A DNA stretch of 22,548 nucleotides from Nemertoderma westbladi (GCA_032718475.1 JAUCBJ010006325.1:1-22548); one strand, 5' to 3'. Positions 1 through 10,290 are shown, counted from the stretch's first letter. Translations and numbers: made by a program. Notes: generated by a model not told the origin, from the sequence alone.

Positions 1-119
1 TTTTCTAACCTGTCATGTAGAATAGCATCTTAGGCACTTATATTCCAAATTCTAGCCAAAACCAAACAATTTTGAAACGCTGAGAGTGATAAATCGAAGA
101 GTTGTCCGAAAATGGTGTA

Positions 120-139
120 CCCCCCCCCCCCCCCCCCCC
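120..139. repeat. Poly-C tract (20 C)
   Basis: An uninterrupted run of 20 C lies in otherwise ordinary AT-rich sequence. I see no supported gene in 1-560; short open frames here are low complexity and cross the C run. Similar C or G runs recur at 12390-12409, 15672-15689 and 16291-16311. Confidence 0.9.
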
Positions 140-792
140 TTAAGGTAGTGGTACGGCCAGAAAAATTGACTTCAATGTATTGTAACATACACGTTATTCC
201 CGATAATGGGAATTTGCTAACTTTCTCTTCGTCTGTTTTTTGTGTGTCATCATCTAGTGTGACACTGTCCATCAAAACCAAAAGGTTGGGGTTACTCTTG
301 TCGGTGTGATGTGGTGTGCTATTACTAGGTAACCTACATTGACTTAATCTCCTAGACTCTACAGTTAATCCCTTAAATTCAATATTTTGACCCTCGAAGT
401 AATCATCATAAATTGCACTAATAACAGGAAGTTCAGGTCCTGGTCAGGTCCCCAGATCCTGCTACCACTATGGCAGTAATGCGGTACTACCTGTAGCTGT
501 CAGCCCAGTAGGGCAGGCCCGATAAGCATAGCCTATTCATTATTTAGTTGATCAAGAGTTGGTTGGTTCAGCCCCCCGTCAACTAAATAAGTCATTGAGG
601 GCTATAGCGCCTAGGGCACCATTGAAGGCAAAGGCTTGATACGCATCTGCATTAGAGATAATACAAGCCCCGCCCTGTCTATACTGGATGCTCCTCTACC
701 AGTGTTAGGTAACCTAACCCAGGAGGCACACTTGGTTCAGGGTGTAACAAATGGACCCCTACAGTCGGCAGCAGGGCTGTAGGCCATGGATA

Positions 793-859
793 GGCGGAAG
801 GCAATCAACCAACGGCTAGACATGCTGACAAGGTCGGCGGAAGGTAATCAACCAACGGC
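793..859 (+). repeat. 24-bp direct duplication in LINE leader
   Basis: A 24-bp word beginning GGCGGAAGG occurs at 793-816 and again at 836-859 with one mismatch, a period of 43 bp. It lies in the leader upstream of the endonuclease ORF and is probably a short tandem duplication inside the LINE 5' region. Confidence 0.8.
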
Positions 860-924
860 GACCTACTGCGAAGACGCTTGTAGGAGTTGCGACCACAAGC
901 GGTTTACCCCCGCAACTGAAAGAT

Positions 925-1724
925 ATGAGTATGAGAACCCTCCAGGAGAAATACCGGCTCGGTCGTCGCCCGGGTCAACAAGGACCGCGTCCCTCAGTGG
1001 TACACCAGGCTGGGGTCGATAAATTGGCTACTGGAATAGAAGACAGAGAAGAAAGAAGAACCAACCTGTTGAAATGTAAAAAGACACTAAAGATTGCTAT
1101 AATGAACGCACGCACGCTGAAAGCACAGAACAAACAGTGTGACATGGTCGCTCTGGCAATGGAATATAACATCGACATCATCTGCATCCAAGAACATCGG
1201 ATTTGTCATGAAGACACTGCCATGAAGTACAATGACATTGGAAATGGATGGACGTTAGTAACAAGCTCAGCAGTAAGAAACTCGGCCAATGAATCAATTG
1301 GTGGAGTAGGAATTCTGCTAAGCCCATTTGCACTTAAGACCCTAAACAACATCGAATCTATAAATTCCAGGGTTATGATCGCAACATTTGATGGGAATCC
1401 CAAGACAACAGTTATATGTTGCTACAGTCCAACCAATGCATCAGAGCCAGAACAAGCAGTCAAGTTTTATGAAGAACTGACTGGACTTATTAAGGACATC
1501 CCGAAACACAATGTTAAAGTCATTGCTGGTGACCTGAATGCGCAAATTGGCCCAGAAGACATCAAGGGTTACACCTATAACACCAGTTCTAACAGAAATG
1601 GGTACTTACTCTTAGACCTAATGGAAGAATGTGAATTGATACCAACAAACAACACATTCGAAAAGAGTAAGGGGAAGCTATGGACCTTTCAATACCCTAA
1701 TGGAACCAAAGCACAACTGGATTA
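925..1724 (+). pseudogene. LINE ORF2 N-terminus: AP-type endonuclease, truncated
   Basis: The 266-residue frame is the endonuclease/exonuclease/phosphatase domain that nicks target DNA for target-primed reverse transcription. Family motifs appear in the expected order: NARTL at residues 61-65, QEHR with the metal-binding Glu at 90, GGVGILLS at 126-133, SPTN at 168-171, GDLNAQIG at 202-209 with the catalytic Asp-X-Asn, and WTF..PNG..AQLD at 253-266. Animal RTE-type proteins, often labelled craniofacial development protein 2-like, follow this with a Tyr-Ile and the final Ser-Asp-His motif. Here the frame ends in a stop right after QLD, so the domain lacks its last catalytic His. The start at 925 is the first ATG in frame; an overlapping frame at 786-1022 shows no recognisable domain. 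The domain call is firm, the clade tentative. Confidence 0.85.
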
Positions 1725-4047
1725 GACCGATAGGCGCGCGCTTCTGCCGTGATTCGTCGGTAATCTCCACGATACGTTCTCCTTCTTAGGGTAACAATGT
1801 AAACATAGATGGTCTTTCGATAAGAGATCCCGCACAGCGAAGAAACACGTCTCGAAATATACTAAATCCTGCTCGAGTAAAGGCATTGCACTGAGCGTCG
1901 GAATTGTAGAAGGGTTCGAGAAATCGTCTAAACACGTCGGTATGAATTCTCCCTTCCGCGTAGAACGTATAATCTTCTCCGAGGCAAAGTGGATGTCTTT
2001 TAAGAGTCCGAGACACAATGTCGGCGACTAAGCAAACATTCACTGACGACTCTATCGCTAAATAATATTGTAATACTGCTCTTGGAGGCGAAGTGATAGC
2101 CCAATATACGCATCCTCTCCATTTGAGCTGTGATTCAAACTCATTTATATCCGGAGTATCACCTTCTCCATACGTTTCGATGTACTTGGTTCTCTTACTT
2201 ACCTTTTAATCCCAATTAAACATTAGGTAGGAGATATATCCAGTTCCAGTTTTCTGAGTATCATACTCACGAAAAAATCCTTGTTCTATAGACCACAAGA
2301 TAAGAGTTCGAGTGTCGACGTAAGGTGTCGGTAGTCGGTCGTCACGGTCCGTCATGCCGGCGAAGTCGCTAATTAAATCCTCTCTCACTCCTGATCCAAT
2401 CTTTACAACAGTTTTATCTAAAATGATATTTCTTACCATCTTCGGTAACATTCTAGCATCGATATTACAAGCTTGATCCATCTTCTTTACTATATTAGTG
2501 ATGAGATGGTGTCGCTTTGTATTCGCTGTAGGTATCGGCATTCGTTTGTCGCTCCTTTGTCTACTAAAAACATGCAAAACTCCGTCTGCCGCTCTAATTT
2601 GTATAGTCTTGGAAGTCAGACTCTGTTGATGGCTGCCGCCTTCGTTATCATAAAACATGTAGCCATTCTCTTGAAACGATCTAAACGTTCTGTTCCATTC
2701 GTCCAGTAATTGCCAAATCTTCTCTATGTCCTTCTCGTCCTCGAAACGAATGACTTTACCTTGCCAGTCCGCAGCGATATCTGTATCCGACTCAAAGGTT
2801 CCTGTTCCAATCCATAAGCGAATTGTTCTGGTTAAATATCCTTTCAGGTTACTCGGAGCTATATCAGCGCCAGCTCTATCCAGTTCCCTAAAGTCTTGAA
2901 TATGAGGCGGAACATTATGCACAACCTTTTGCGTAATATGTCTACGTAAATCATATATCTTAACCATATCGCTTGGAACAACTGCAGGAAGAAACTCCAA
3001 GTTTGAAATAATTTCCGGATGATCTACAATAGGTATTTCGTACGTCGTATCCTCTCAAACTGGTATACTAATAGGATAATTGAGTGTCGTACTCATTGGT
3101 TTCACAGTCGAAGTACTATACGGTTGCATTTCTCTTGTCCTTTCCGGGGATGCAATCTGTAATCTCTGAATAACGTTTTGGGCAAAGTTTATACTTTCGA
3201 AAACTTCCGGTGTCATTTCCTTAGCTGAAGTTTGATCGTGTGACGTCCAATGGTAAGGTAGGCTCGCGAGTCTTCCGCCCCATTCTTCCATCTCACCTTT
3301 CTCGAAAGCCTTGTAGGCTCTGTATAGGCTAAGAGCTTCTTTCTTTTCGCGGGTTGACTGAGTCGCCTCGTCCAGCGTAAGTTCAAATGCATCGGGTTCA
3401 ACAACCTTGGGTGGGTAAACGACAATTTCTCCCGCCTTTGGTCCAGTCATAGCAAATGAATGATATGGATTCGATAAAGGATACCCTCCTTCCTGGTAGC
3501 GTAGTTGTTGATGGTTCGAACACCTCGCCAATATTGGTTCGGGATTTTCCTTATTCAAACGCATCGGAATCGCATTTCGTTGTTCGCGCATACAAGCACC
3601 ACATTGATAATAAAGTTTATAAACTGAAAATGCTTCCTTCGTTTCTCTATCGTCCCCTCGAGTTTGTCTGTAAAGATGCATTCCATCGAATTCATCGCGT
3701 ACCGCAGGCATAGGTTCATGCGCCTTCAGGTATTGCATGGTATGATACAAACGACTAATTTCAGTATCGGGGTCTTCGCTAATATCTCCCGTATCGCACA
3801 AAGCGTCGTACGGGTAAAGTTCGTTGAAGGTTTTGCGTAAACTTTCGATTCTTTCATTTAACGCATTTTGCCTTCTCTTTAATACGTTCGAGTCATATTT
3901 CGTCCTCGCGAGTTTCGCTGTACTTTCTGATAATTCCTTTATACCAAATATAGTGTAGTCTTTAGCTCCAAATCGTTCGAATGGAGCTGCTGCTTCCTCT
4001 TGGATATCATATCCCCATCTCGGCTCTCCATGTATCCCCTTCTCCAT
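1722..4047 (-). pseudogene. DEDDy 3'-5' exonuclease-like protein, broken by in-frame stops
   Basis: One minus-strand reading frame runs from an ATG at 4047 to 1786, interrupted only by TGA at 3055-3057 and TAA at 2206-2208; all three open stretches share a frame. The part before TGA (330 residues) is charged, with a possible zinc site (CGAC at about 173-176 and CSNH about 30 residues on). The middle part has FYDNEGG (Asp and Glu near 2649 and 2643), matching exonuclease motif I, and VREDL (Asp near 2379), matching motif II. After TAA comes YYLAIES near 2067-2049, matching the Y-X3-D motif III with Glu for Asp. The catalytic set therefore spans the second stop, which argues that the stop is a mutation. 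A one-base shift near 1790 would run the frame to a TAA at 1722-1724. The gene lacks introns and its neighbours are transposons. WRN/EXD1-like exonuclease is inferred from motif order only; the N-terminal half is unrecognised. Confidence 0.55.
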
Positions 4048-4554
4048 TATTGGAAGTAAAGGTTACATAATCATTGCTACTAGAGGGAATACAACAGAGT
4101 TTATAGTTAGTTGTGAGGAGACGTGAGAGTTTTCGTCTGCCCTTTGGGCTCGACAGCGCTCTAACCTCCTACCCATAGCCTAAGATCTAAGGTTTCTTTA
4201 GTGACACACTGTTTCTTATTTAAATTTTTGCCGAAATAAAAACGATTTGGGCTAAACTGGCTGTGAGTCTAAAATACTCACTTTTTGATCCCAAACTATT
4301 ATCAGAAAATAAGCAGTCAAGAATTAGTAATAAATATAGGGAAGTCTATTTATTGACGTAACTTATTGAAACAAGACCATGTAAAATTTAATTAAAATTA
4401 AGAAAGGCTCGCAAGTTTTCCCCTCTTGTTTCTCTAATTTTAAGTTCCACCCGACTGTACCCTGAAATCTATTCACTGGAGAAAATTTTAAAATTTTTCA
4501 AATCCAAATGGATTGTCTAAAATTTCGAAAATGTCTCAATATTGTGAGTTCCAA
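4048..4554. other. Unassigned intergenic sequence
   Basis: AT-rich sequence upstream of the exonuclease-like gene on its own strand. I see no coding motif, no RNA gene and no clear promoter. If the gene was ever expressed, its promoter would lie here. Confidence 0.5.
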
Positions 4555-4650
4555 GTAGAATTCCATTTCTTATACCTACAAATCCCGCTCCTATGTGAAA
4601 CATAAGGGTACTACCCTCAATGTTCACATATAAAGACAATGGAATTCTAC
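4555..4650. repeat. Imperfect hairpin with 13-bp perfect arms
   Basis: GTAGAATTCCATT at 4555-4567 is the exact reverse complement of 4638-4650. The inner part also pairs imperfectly: TATGTGAAACA against TGTTCACATA and AAGGGTA against TACCCTC, so the whole 96-bp block can fold back. It may be a small MITE-like repeat. I found no convincing target-site duplication. It lies just beyond the 3' side of the BEL/Pao integrase region. Confidence 0.7.
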
Positions 4651-4701
4651 CGCTGTCTTTACTACAGTGTACAGGTACGTGGAAATCTATTTGTAAACTC
4701 C

Positions 4702-5043
4702 TTAATATGTACTAACATTAGTTGGAGACTTGTAATCTCCAGACTCGTTCCGAGTCTCTTCAAGAAGTACGAGACGTTGAGTCGGTCTATCTACTGTACG
4801 ACCGTCAATTGTCCGTACCATCACGGTTCTTGTCACTCCATCCATAGATGGATGTGTGGCTAAAATTACACCTGTTATCCAGAAGCGTCTTTTTAGATTC
4901 ACTTCTGCTAACAGCACATGATCTCCCGGCTTTAATGCACGGGTGTTATTGTACCAAGTTTTTCTGGCAGAAATAGAGGGCAAATAATGGTTTTGCCATA
5001 TTTCCCAGAATTTGTTAGCTATCTGTTAGCTATTTGATAGCTA
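4702..5043 (-). pseudogene. BEL/Pao pol C-terminus (DUF5641-like domain), frameshifted off integrase
   Basis: This frame continues the BEL/Pao polyprotein beyond the integrase core. It reads IANKFWEIWQNHYLP, then KPGDHVLLAEVNLKRRFW, then a stretch ending DRPTQRLVLLE. This matches the C-terminal domain typical of BEL/Pao integrases (Pfam DUF5641), which binds DNA or chromatin after the DDE core. It sits one frame off the upstream integrase ORF, and the switch falls in the 11-bp tandem repeat at 5011-5043. It ends at 4702 after VSTY. No LTR could be recognised to its left. Confidence 0.8.
5011..5043 (-). repeat. 11-bp tandem triplication inside BEL integrase
   Basis: Three adjacent 11-bp units (plus strand TTTGTTAGCTA, TCTGTTAGCTA, TTTGATAGCTA) lie exactly where the integrase frame is lost. 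Expansion from one unit to three adds 22 bp, which shifts the frame by one and creates the TAG that ends the upstream ORF at 5019-5021. Confidence 0.85.
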
Positions 5044-6707
5044 TCGCCTTCTATTGGAATAGAAATAGGCATCAAAGTAGTCGGTGCCTGCATTAGCAGG
5101 TGTGCCAGTGTTAAAGCAAATTGGGATTGTTTGTCATCGGGTACTAATACTATTGGTCTAGTATTTAGTATTGCCTCGATTTCAACAAACAATGTGGTCA
5201 GTTGGTCGTCTGTCAAGATGTGGTGTACTGGAATGACCTTTGCCATGGCTGTTTTGATAGATCTTATCAATCTCTCCCAGACTCCGCCTCTCCATGGACT
5301 ATCTGGAGGATTAAACTTCCAAACAATCTTGTAAGGACGTAGTTCGTTTGAGATTTGATCATGATCTAATTTCTTAAAGGCTCTAGCAATTTCATTTCGA
5401 GCACCAACAAAGTTTGTATCTTGGTCTGAGTACAAGCATTTTACTAATCCGCGTCTAGCGATAAATCGCCGCAATGCTAGTATAAACGCGTTGGTGGAAA
5501 GATCCATCACACGTTCAATATGAACTGCCCTACTGGACATACATGTGAAAATCAGTCCCCAGCGTTTTACTAGTATACATCCACGTTTCGTATGTATGGG
5601 ACCAAAGCAGTCAATTCCAGTCTCTGTGAAAGGTGGTCTGAATGCTTGTAGTCGTGCTTGTGGAAGTTCACTCATTTCTTGGGTACCTATTCTAGGTACC
5701 TTTTTACAAATAATACACGTACGTGTCACTGAACTTAACGCTTTACTGGGTCTAATTAGTACAAATCTTGTACGTAAGTAGGAAAGACAGTGGTGTCTTC
5801 CAGCGTGTTTAAGATGTAAGTGTGCGTCCAGTATCATTGCACGTTGTAATTCGTGATGTTGCGGTATTATTATTGGATACCTAAAGTTTGTGTTAAAGTC
5901 AACGTTTTGAAGCCGAGATTTATGACAAATTAAGCCATTATAAATTATCGGACTCCAACTCAATATTGGTGACGACTTGATTGGTTGACCTTGACTTATA
6001 GATGTGAATTTGCGTGCGAAATATCGCAATTGATAATGGCGAATTAATTTAATTTCACATCTGTCAATCTCAGTCAATGTAAGTCGGCGTGTAAAGTCGC
6101 GTTTGCCTTTAACGTATTGTACAAAACGTACAATCCACGCTAATTTTCGGCAAGCGTTCGTCCAAGAATCTGTCAGGTTGACAATGCGGTTGACGTAAGT
6201 ATTTATGACGTTATCAGGTAAGTCAATGGTGAGTTTGGAAGGTTTTGTTTTACTAGATGGGCCCACGAGTCCGCCGGTAGGTATTCCCTTGTTGACCGTT
6301 GATCCGTCCGGGTCTACAAGTAATTTGTCCTTCTTCGCCTTCTTACCTTGATTGTCGGTACTTTCTGAGTCGATCGCTAATGGTGGTTTAAATTCTATAG
6401 GATCACTGGGTTTCGGTAAACTTATTTTTCTGCCGATATTTATCCCAGGTCTCCGCTTTCGTCCTTCTGGGCTCCTCCCCGAGGCGCACCCACGAGGCGG
6501 ACGTGTTTCCACCACCCCTGGGGCCAGTCTGACTGATGTTATTATCAGACCGGGCTGGAGGGTTGCCCGATGCTTCCCGGGTTCTGTTTTCGGTCCCCCG
6601 ATCACACCAGCACAGCTCGTCGAACATGTAGCCAGATGGGCGGCTACTGTCAACTTACTGTGGCCTGACTGTACATTGAGCCAACTCAAAGTATAACAAA
6701 GAGTCAA
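5019..6707 (-). pseudogene. BEL/Pao retrotransposon integrase
   Basis: The 562-residue frame carries a BEL/Pao-type integrase from about residue 175 on. Residues 175-195 (VNLTDSW..RKLAWIVRF) match the linker that precedes integrase in this superfamily. The zinc-binding H2C2 module is at 296-334 (HLHLKHAG then CIIC). The DDE core has Asp366 (GIDCFGP), Asp428 (YSDQDTNF) and Glu478 (GGVWERLIRS), in the usual BEL/Pao context PPDSPWRGGVWERL. The core would insert the cDNA into the host genome. The first ~100 residues are GC-rich, match nothing I know in this family and are probably not original. The expected reverse transcriptase and RNase H upstream are absent. The C-terminal domain follows in another frame. 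Confidence 0.9.
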
Positions 6708-7649
6708 CCGGCAGGTGGACCAGTCGATAGCGATCGAGCACCAAGGTCGCCCATGGGCCTAACCGACGGTCTTGTCCCAAGCGGGCTTGCGCTACCCAAC
6801 ATTGGAATTTTGACACGTTTTCACCTGCCTCACCGGCAGTATTGAGGGGAAGTAAGTTCCGCAAACAATACTGACTAGCTCGAAAGCTAGGAACAAGTAA
6901 CCACTTACCCGTCCTGTACACGTGTACTCAACAGATGTTCACAATATCAAGTACACTACGGTAAACACAAAATCTGACACATACCATGTACACACAGAGG
7001 ACATAATCGGGTAAGACAAAATCGGGGTCAAAATCGAGAAAGACAAAATCGGAGGGGACAAAATTGTATCGACAAGAACAGGAAAAGAGTCGAGAGTACC
7101 TTATTTTACCGACAGGGTAAAATAACTTTGTGTGCACAAAGTATGCTGGGGCGCAGTAGAGATATGGTCCTACTAATACCAGCGGCGTCTGAACCAACTG
7201 GCAAGGGTTCCCATACTCACTCGCAGTGGCCACACATACAATCACGTGTACTCACGTACCCACAGCAACAGAAAGCTCAAAGACCCAGACGGTTTATTCC
7301 AATGCCACCAAAGACCAATCAGCTGAACATGGAGACGATAACATATAGTATCAAAAAAACGGAACAGCTGATGGCCAATGGAACCATCCAAGCCCCAAGC
7401 AAACTGCCACTGATCGCCCACATACAAAACATAGTTCACACCACATGAACCACAAATCACGCCATGCCACCACCCCTACTGTGTACAGGACTGGCAGTAC
7501 GGCAACAGGCCGACTATACGGTACCACGGCACCATGGCAATTCATGGTTCGTTAGACACAAGGGCCTTCAGTGACTCCCTAGCACTATACAACCAATTCA
7601 ACATGCCCCCAGACCCTCACGAGTCCGCCGCCACCTCTTCACGGCACCC
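6708..7649. other. Unassigned sequence replacing BEL RT and RNase H
   Basis: About 0.9 kb lies between the protease-type and integrase-type parts of the same minus-strand BEL/Pao element. In an intact element this interval would encode reverse transcriptase and RNase H (about 2 kb). I see no YxDD-type motif in any frame here, and the open frames are low complexity. It contains a 12-bp palindrome GTACACGTGTAC at 6916-6927 and a degenerate 15-bp repeat. It may be another insertion, or the scar of a deletion. Confidence 0.5.
6999..7070 (+). repeat. Degenerate ~15-bp minisatellite (GACAAAATCGG)
   Basis: The word GACAAAATCGG or a close variant recurs at about 7000, 7015, 7042 and 7057, with a weaker copy near 7028. 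The array covers about 70 bp inside the unassigned block of the BEL/Pao element. Confidence 0.65.
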
Positions 7650-9107
7650 CTATAGAGACCTCACCTCTTTAGGTACCGTAGGTTGCAAGTTTGGTATGTC
7701 TCTTGAGCGCAAAGTAACGCCTGTATTTACATTTGCGTAGGTACTACCCACATCTGTAATACATGAGGTTTCACTGTGCTTATGGTTACTCAAGAGTGTC
7801 AAGTTTGGTTGTTTGTCAATAGAAGGCCGCTCCAATAGGGAAACTGCGGCTTCACTATTTGTCAATACGTTACTAGTGTCTTGTAGAACATTTTGTGATA
7901 TGTCTGGTAAAATGTTTCACGGAACATCCGGCGAAACGTCTAGTGACATGTCTGGCAAAACGTCTGGTTGACCGTCTAGTAACACGTCTGGTTGACCATC
8001 TGGTAACGCGTCTGGTGTAGAAAGGCTCGCAAGTCTTCCCTTCTTAACTTTGCAAGTTATATCCTTCCATTTCGCCTTCGGTTTTTTCTTGAGTTTTGCC
8101 GTCGTCCGTTTCTTTGCTTTGTGGATTGGCTTCTGCCTTCCATGACCTATTGTATTCGCTACACACGTTGTACCTGTAACGTTGTCGTGTTTTGTCGAAC
8201 GTAGTGTAGTATAGTGTCTGTCGTGTGAAAAGGAATGAGTCGAAGTCGTAGTTAATAAACTACATGTGCTTTGCACATCATCTTCTTTGTCACTTATATC
8301 TAGTGTGCGCACACGCGCTCGAGTATACCACCCTATCGGCGTTCTGCAGGCGTATGCGTTTCCTGCTACGACTACCGATGGTCTGGTTTCCCACACTTGA
8401 TGTAAGTTGAATTGGTCTGTCCCGATCAGCATTGCTACTGACCGGTAATTAACAGGACATTCAGGTACACCAAGGTGTCTGAAATACTTACGGTCCTCTA
8501 AGGATTGTTCTGGCACTGGACCCAGTAGTTTACTAAAGTCCTTTGTGGCTGCAAAAGTCAAATCCTTAAAGGGTAACAAAGACCTCTCCTTTTCGCTATG
8601 TTGCGATTTCAGAAGAAGAGTGTCTAAGTTCAACTTAACTCGTGTCACTGGTATTGCACGTTGTCCATGCATACTACTTACTGTGTATTTCATGTGCTTA
8701 CCTTGTCTAAGATCTGTGACGACGTCAGCTACCTTCTCATCCACGTAACTGTGAGATGAGGCTGAATCCAAGATAGCATAGATCCGTTTGCTCCCCTTTG
8801 TGCCTGTAATCTTGACAGGAATTATACTAAATCCTTTGAGTTGATCAGGCGTCAGAAACGCAATCGATGGTTGTTCGTCCCCAGTGTTGAAATAAACGTC
8901 GTCGTCTTCCGACTCATCATCCGACGACCCGGATTGTTCTGGGAAACAATCCCGTATATGCGTCACAAAAGTTGGTGTTGTTCTTGATTCTCGTGTTTTG
9001 TAGACAGTGTTACATTTCGCTGCGGCTTCTGGGTGTTCCCTGGTGAAGCGTTTCGTTGGTGTATGGCTATCCGTGTGGAAACACCAATTGCCGATGGGCT
9101 TGATCTC
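7650..9107 (-). pseudogene. BEL/Pao gag-pol protease region (DUF1758-like)
   Basis: The minus frame is open from 9107 to 7650 apart from a TGA at 7917-7919, whose context fits CGA to TGA decay. Numbering residues from 8966, AILDSASSHSYV at 64-75 is the retropepsin-type active site (Asp67), with Asp-Ser-Ala in place of the commoner Asp-Ser-Gly. A region near 170-222 (CPVNYRSVAMLIGTDQ, then CRTPIGWYTRAR) matches the conserved LIG.D...T.iGWv.. part of the BEL/Pao protease domain. The enzyme would process the polyprotein. Its tail holds a degenerate Pro-Asp-Val/Leu repeat at about 7900-8010, probably a local expansion. Gag upstream is not recognisable beyond a short Cys/His-containing stretch. 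It belongs with the integrase at 4702-6707. Confidence 0.82.
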
Positions 9108-9271
9108 TCAAACCAAAACTTCCTCTGCAGGGTTTGCGCGGCAGTAAAGATTGAAAGTCTGGAAGCTGGCATCCCTAGGTATTATTATTATAAAGAGCGT
9201 CAGCCTGCGTTTAATAAATATATTTTAATACAAAACAGGTCGAACGCAAAGAGGCTTATAATGAAGACGAC

Positions 9272-9364
9272 TACAGTCATTCTGCCTAATTTGAGACATG
9301 GACCCAAACGTGAGACAAATTCAATATCACCTTCAAGGGGCTCCTATAGCCAAATAATTACAGA
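9272..9364 (+). repeat. Partial copy of the 9879 element's end
   Basis: These 93 bp repeat 9877-9969 with about two mismatches and begin with the same TACAGTCATT. This copy then diverges: after the shared CAGA it continues with a sequence only loosely like the second copy. It is a truncated or internally deleted member of the same TA-flanked family. Confidence 0.85.
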
Positions 9365-9876
9365 AACCTACTAAAACTAATTCGAATAATGATCTGTAAC
9401 CATTCCTGTACATCGTTAGGTATAATTCAACCGGATTGGATATACTTATAATATTCTAGCGGCCCGTCAAAATCGAAGCTTTTTTTCATAAATTTTAAGG
9501 TTTTAAAATCGATATGAGATTTTTGCATTCCACTTTGACCTGATTCTCGAAATTATGACATTTTATAGTAAAAAGGCTATATTTTTATATAAAACTATTT
9601 TTATGTGGTAAAGATTTCATAGTTTTACATTTGACTACTGTCTTTAATATGGTATCGGTTTCCATGAATTTCCCCTAATTTGAGACAAGGAAATTATAAC
9701 CATAACAAGAGACAAATGTAGGCTAGGCCTTTGTATCTAAGTATCTGAAGTATAGAAACCATAGGCCCCCTATACACATACATTATAATTGCATCTGACT
9801 TCTTTCCGAAAGTCACACTACAGTACCGGTAGGCCTACTGAATGTATCAGTTACATCAAGCTTAAATCATATATAG
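9365..9876. other. Unassigned AT-rich sequence
   Basis: No coding potential or RNA gene seen. The phrase AATTTGAGACA, present in the flanking repeat copies, recurs near 9676, so part of this stretch may be degenerate material of the same family. Confidence 0.5.
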
Positions 9877-9878
9877 TA

Positions 9879-10288
9879 CAGTCATTCTGCCTAATTTGAG
9901 ACATGGACCCAAACGTGAGACAAATTCAATATCAACTTCAAGGGGCTCCTATTGCCAAATAATTACAGATCTTTTGTCTCAAATAAAGGCTGTAAAAACC
10001 TAACAAGATTCTCCGTAATATTTATGAGGTTATTTCATGTTAGTTATTAAAAAAAATTACAATTGAATTTCTTGTCTCACATTAGGGAATCGATGCCAAA
10101 TTTGAGACATGCAACATTTCTTCAAAAATCAGCAACTGCTAGGCGAAATCAACTTTCGAGACCCGGAAAAATGGATTCCACGCCCCGGAAACCCCTTATT
10201 ACATAATTTCTGAGGAAGTCCAGTGTTTACATTTTTACACAGAACCCAACGAAGTTCAAAACCTGTCTCTTATATGGACCAATGACTG
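9879..10288. mobile_element. Tc1/mariner-type MITE, 410 bp, TA-flanked
   Basis: CAGTCATT at 9879-9886 is the exact reverse complement of AATGACTG at 10281-10288, and both are flanked by TA (9877-9878 and 10289-10290). A CAGT-type terminus next to a TA duplication is typical of the Tc1/mariner superfamily. Beyond the outer 8 bp the repeats pair only loosely (GGACC against GGTCC, GAGACA against TGTCTC). No transposase is encoded, so the element is non-autonomous. Inside it AATTTGAGACA and its inverse recur. Confidence 0.7.
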
Positions 10289-10290
10289 TA

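Larger units (their letters stand above)
560..1724 (+). mobile_element. LINE (RTE-like) 5' region and endonuclease part, 3' truncated
   Basis: This is the 5' part of a non-LTR retrotransposon. A leader of several hundred bases without a convincing gene precedes an ORF with an apurinic-type endonuclease domain. The element stops abruptly at about 1724, just before the end of the endonuclease, so the reverse transcriptase is missing. Normal target-primed insertion keeps the 3' end and loses the 5' end, so this truncation needs a later deletion, recombination or overlaying insertion. The left limit is a guess; the leader has no clear boundary. Confidence 0.6.

Noticed and set aside
2197-2208. 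A splice donor (AAG/GTAAGT) just after the TAA in the exonuclease-like gene, suggesting a natural intron
   Set aside because: The same frame stays open for 139 codons past it and contains the apparent third catalytic motif, so an intron there would remove it. A nonsense mutation explains the data better, though the donor-like match is noted.
3055-3057. Programmed TGA readthrough or selenocysteine in the exonuclease-like gene
   Set aside because: A second stop (TAA) and a probable frameshift in the same gene point to ordinary decay, and no selenocysteine insertion element was seen downstream.
6352-6696. A plus-strand 114-codon frame overlapping the integrase ORF start
   Set aside because: It is antisense to the integrase frame in a GC-rich stretch, with no domain and no coding signature of its own.
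9877-9969. The 93-bp direct repeats as LTRs of a small retroelement
   Set aside because: The repeats are too short, and the second copy has inverted ends with TA duplications and no primer-binding site, which fits a DNA transposon better.
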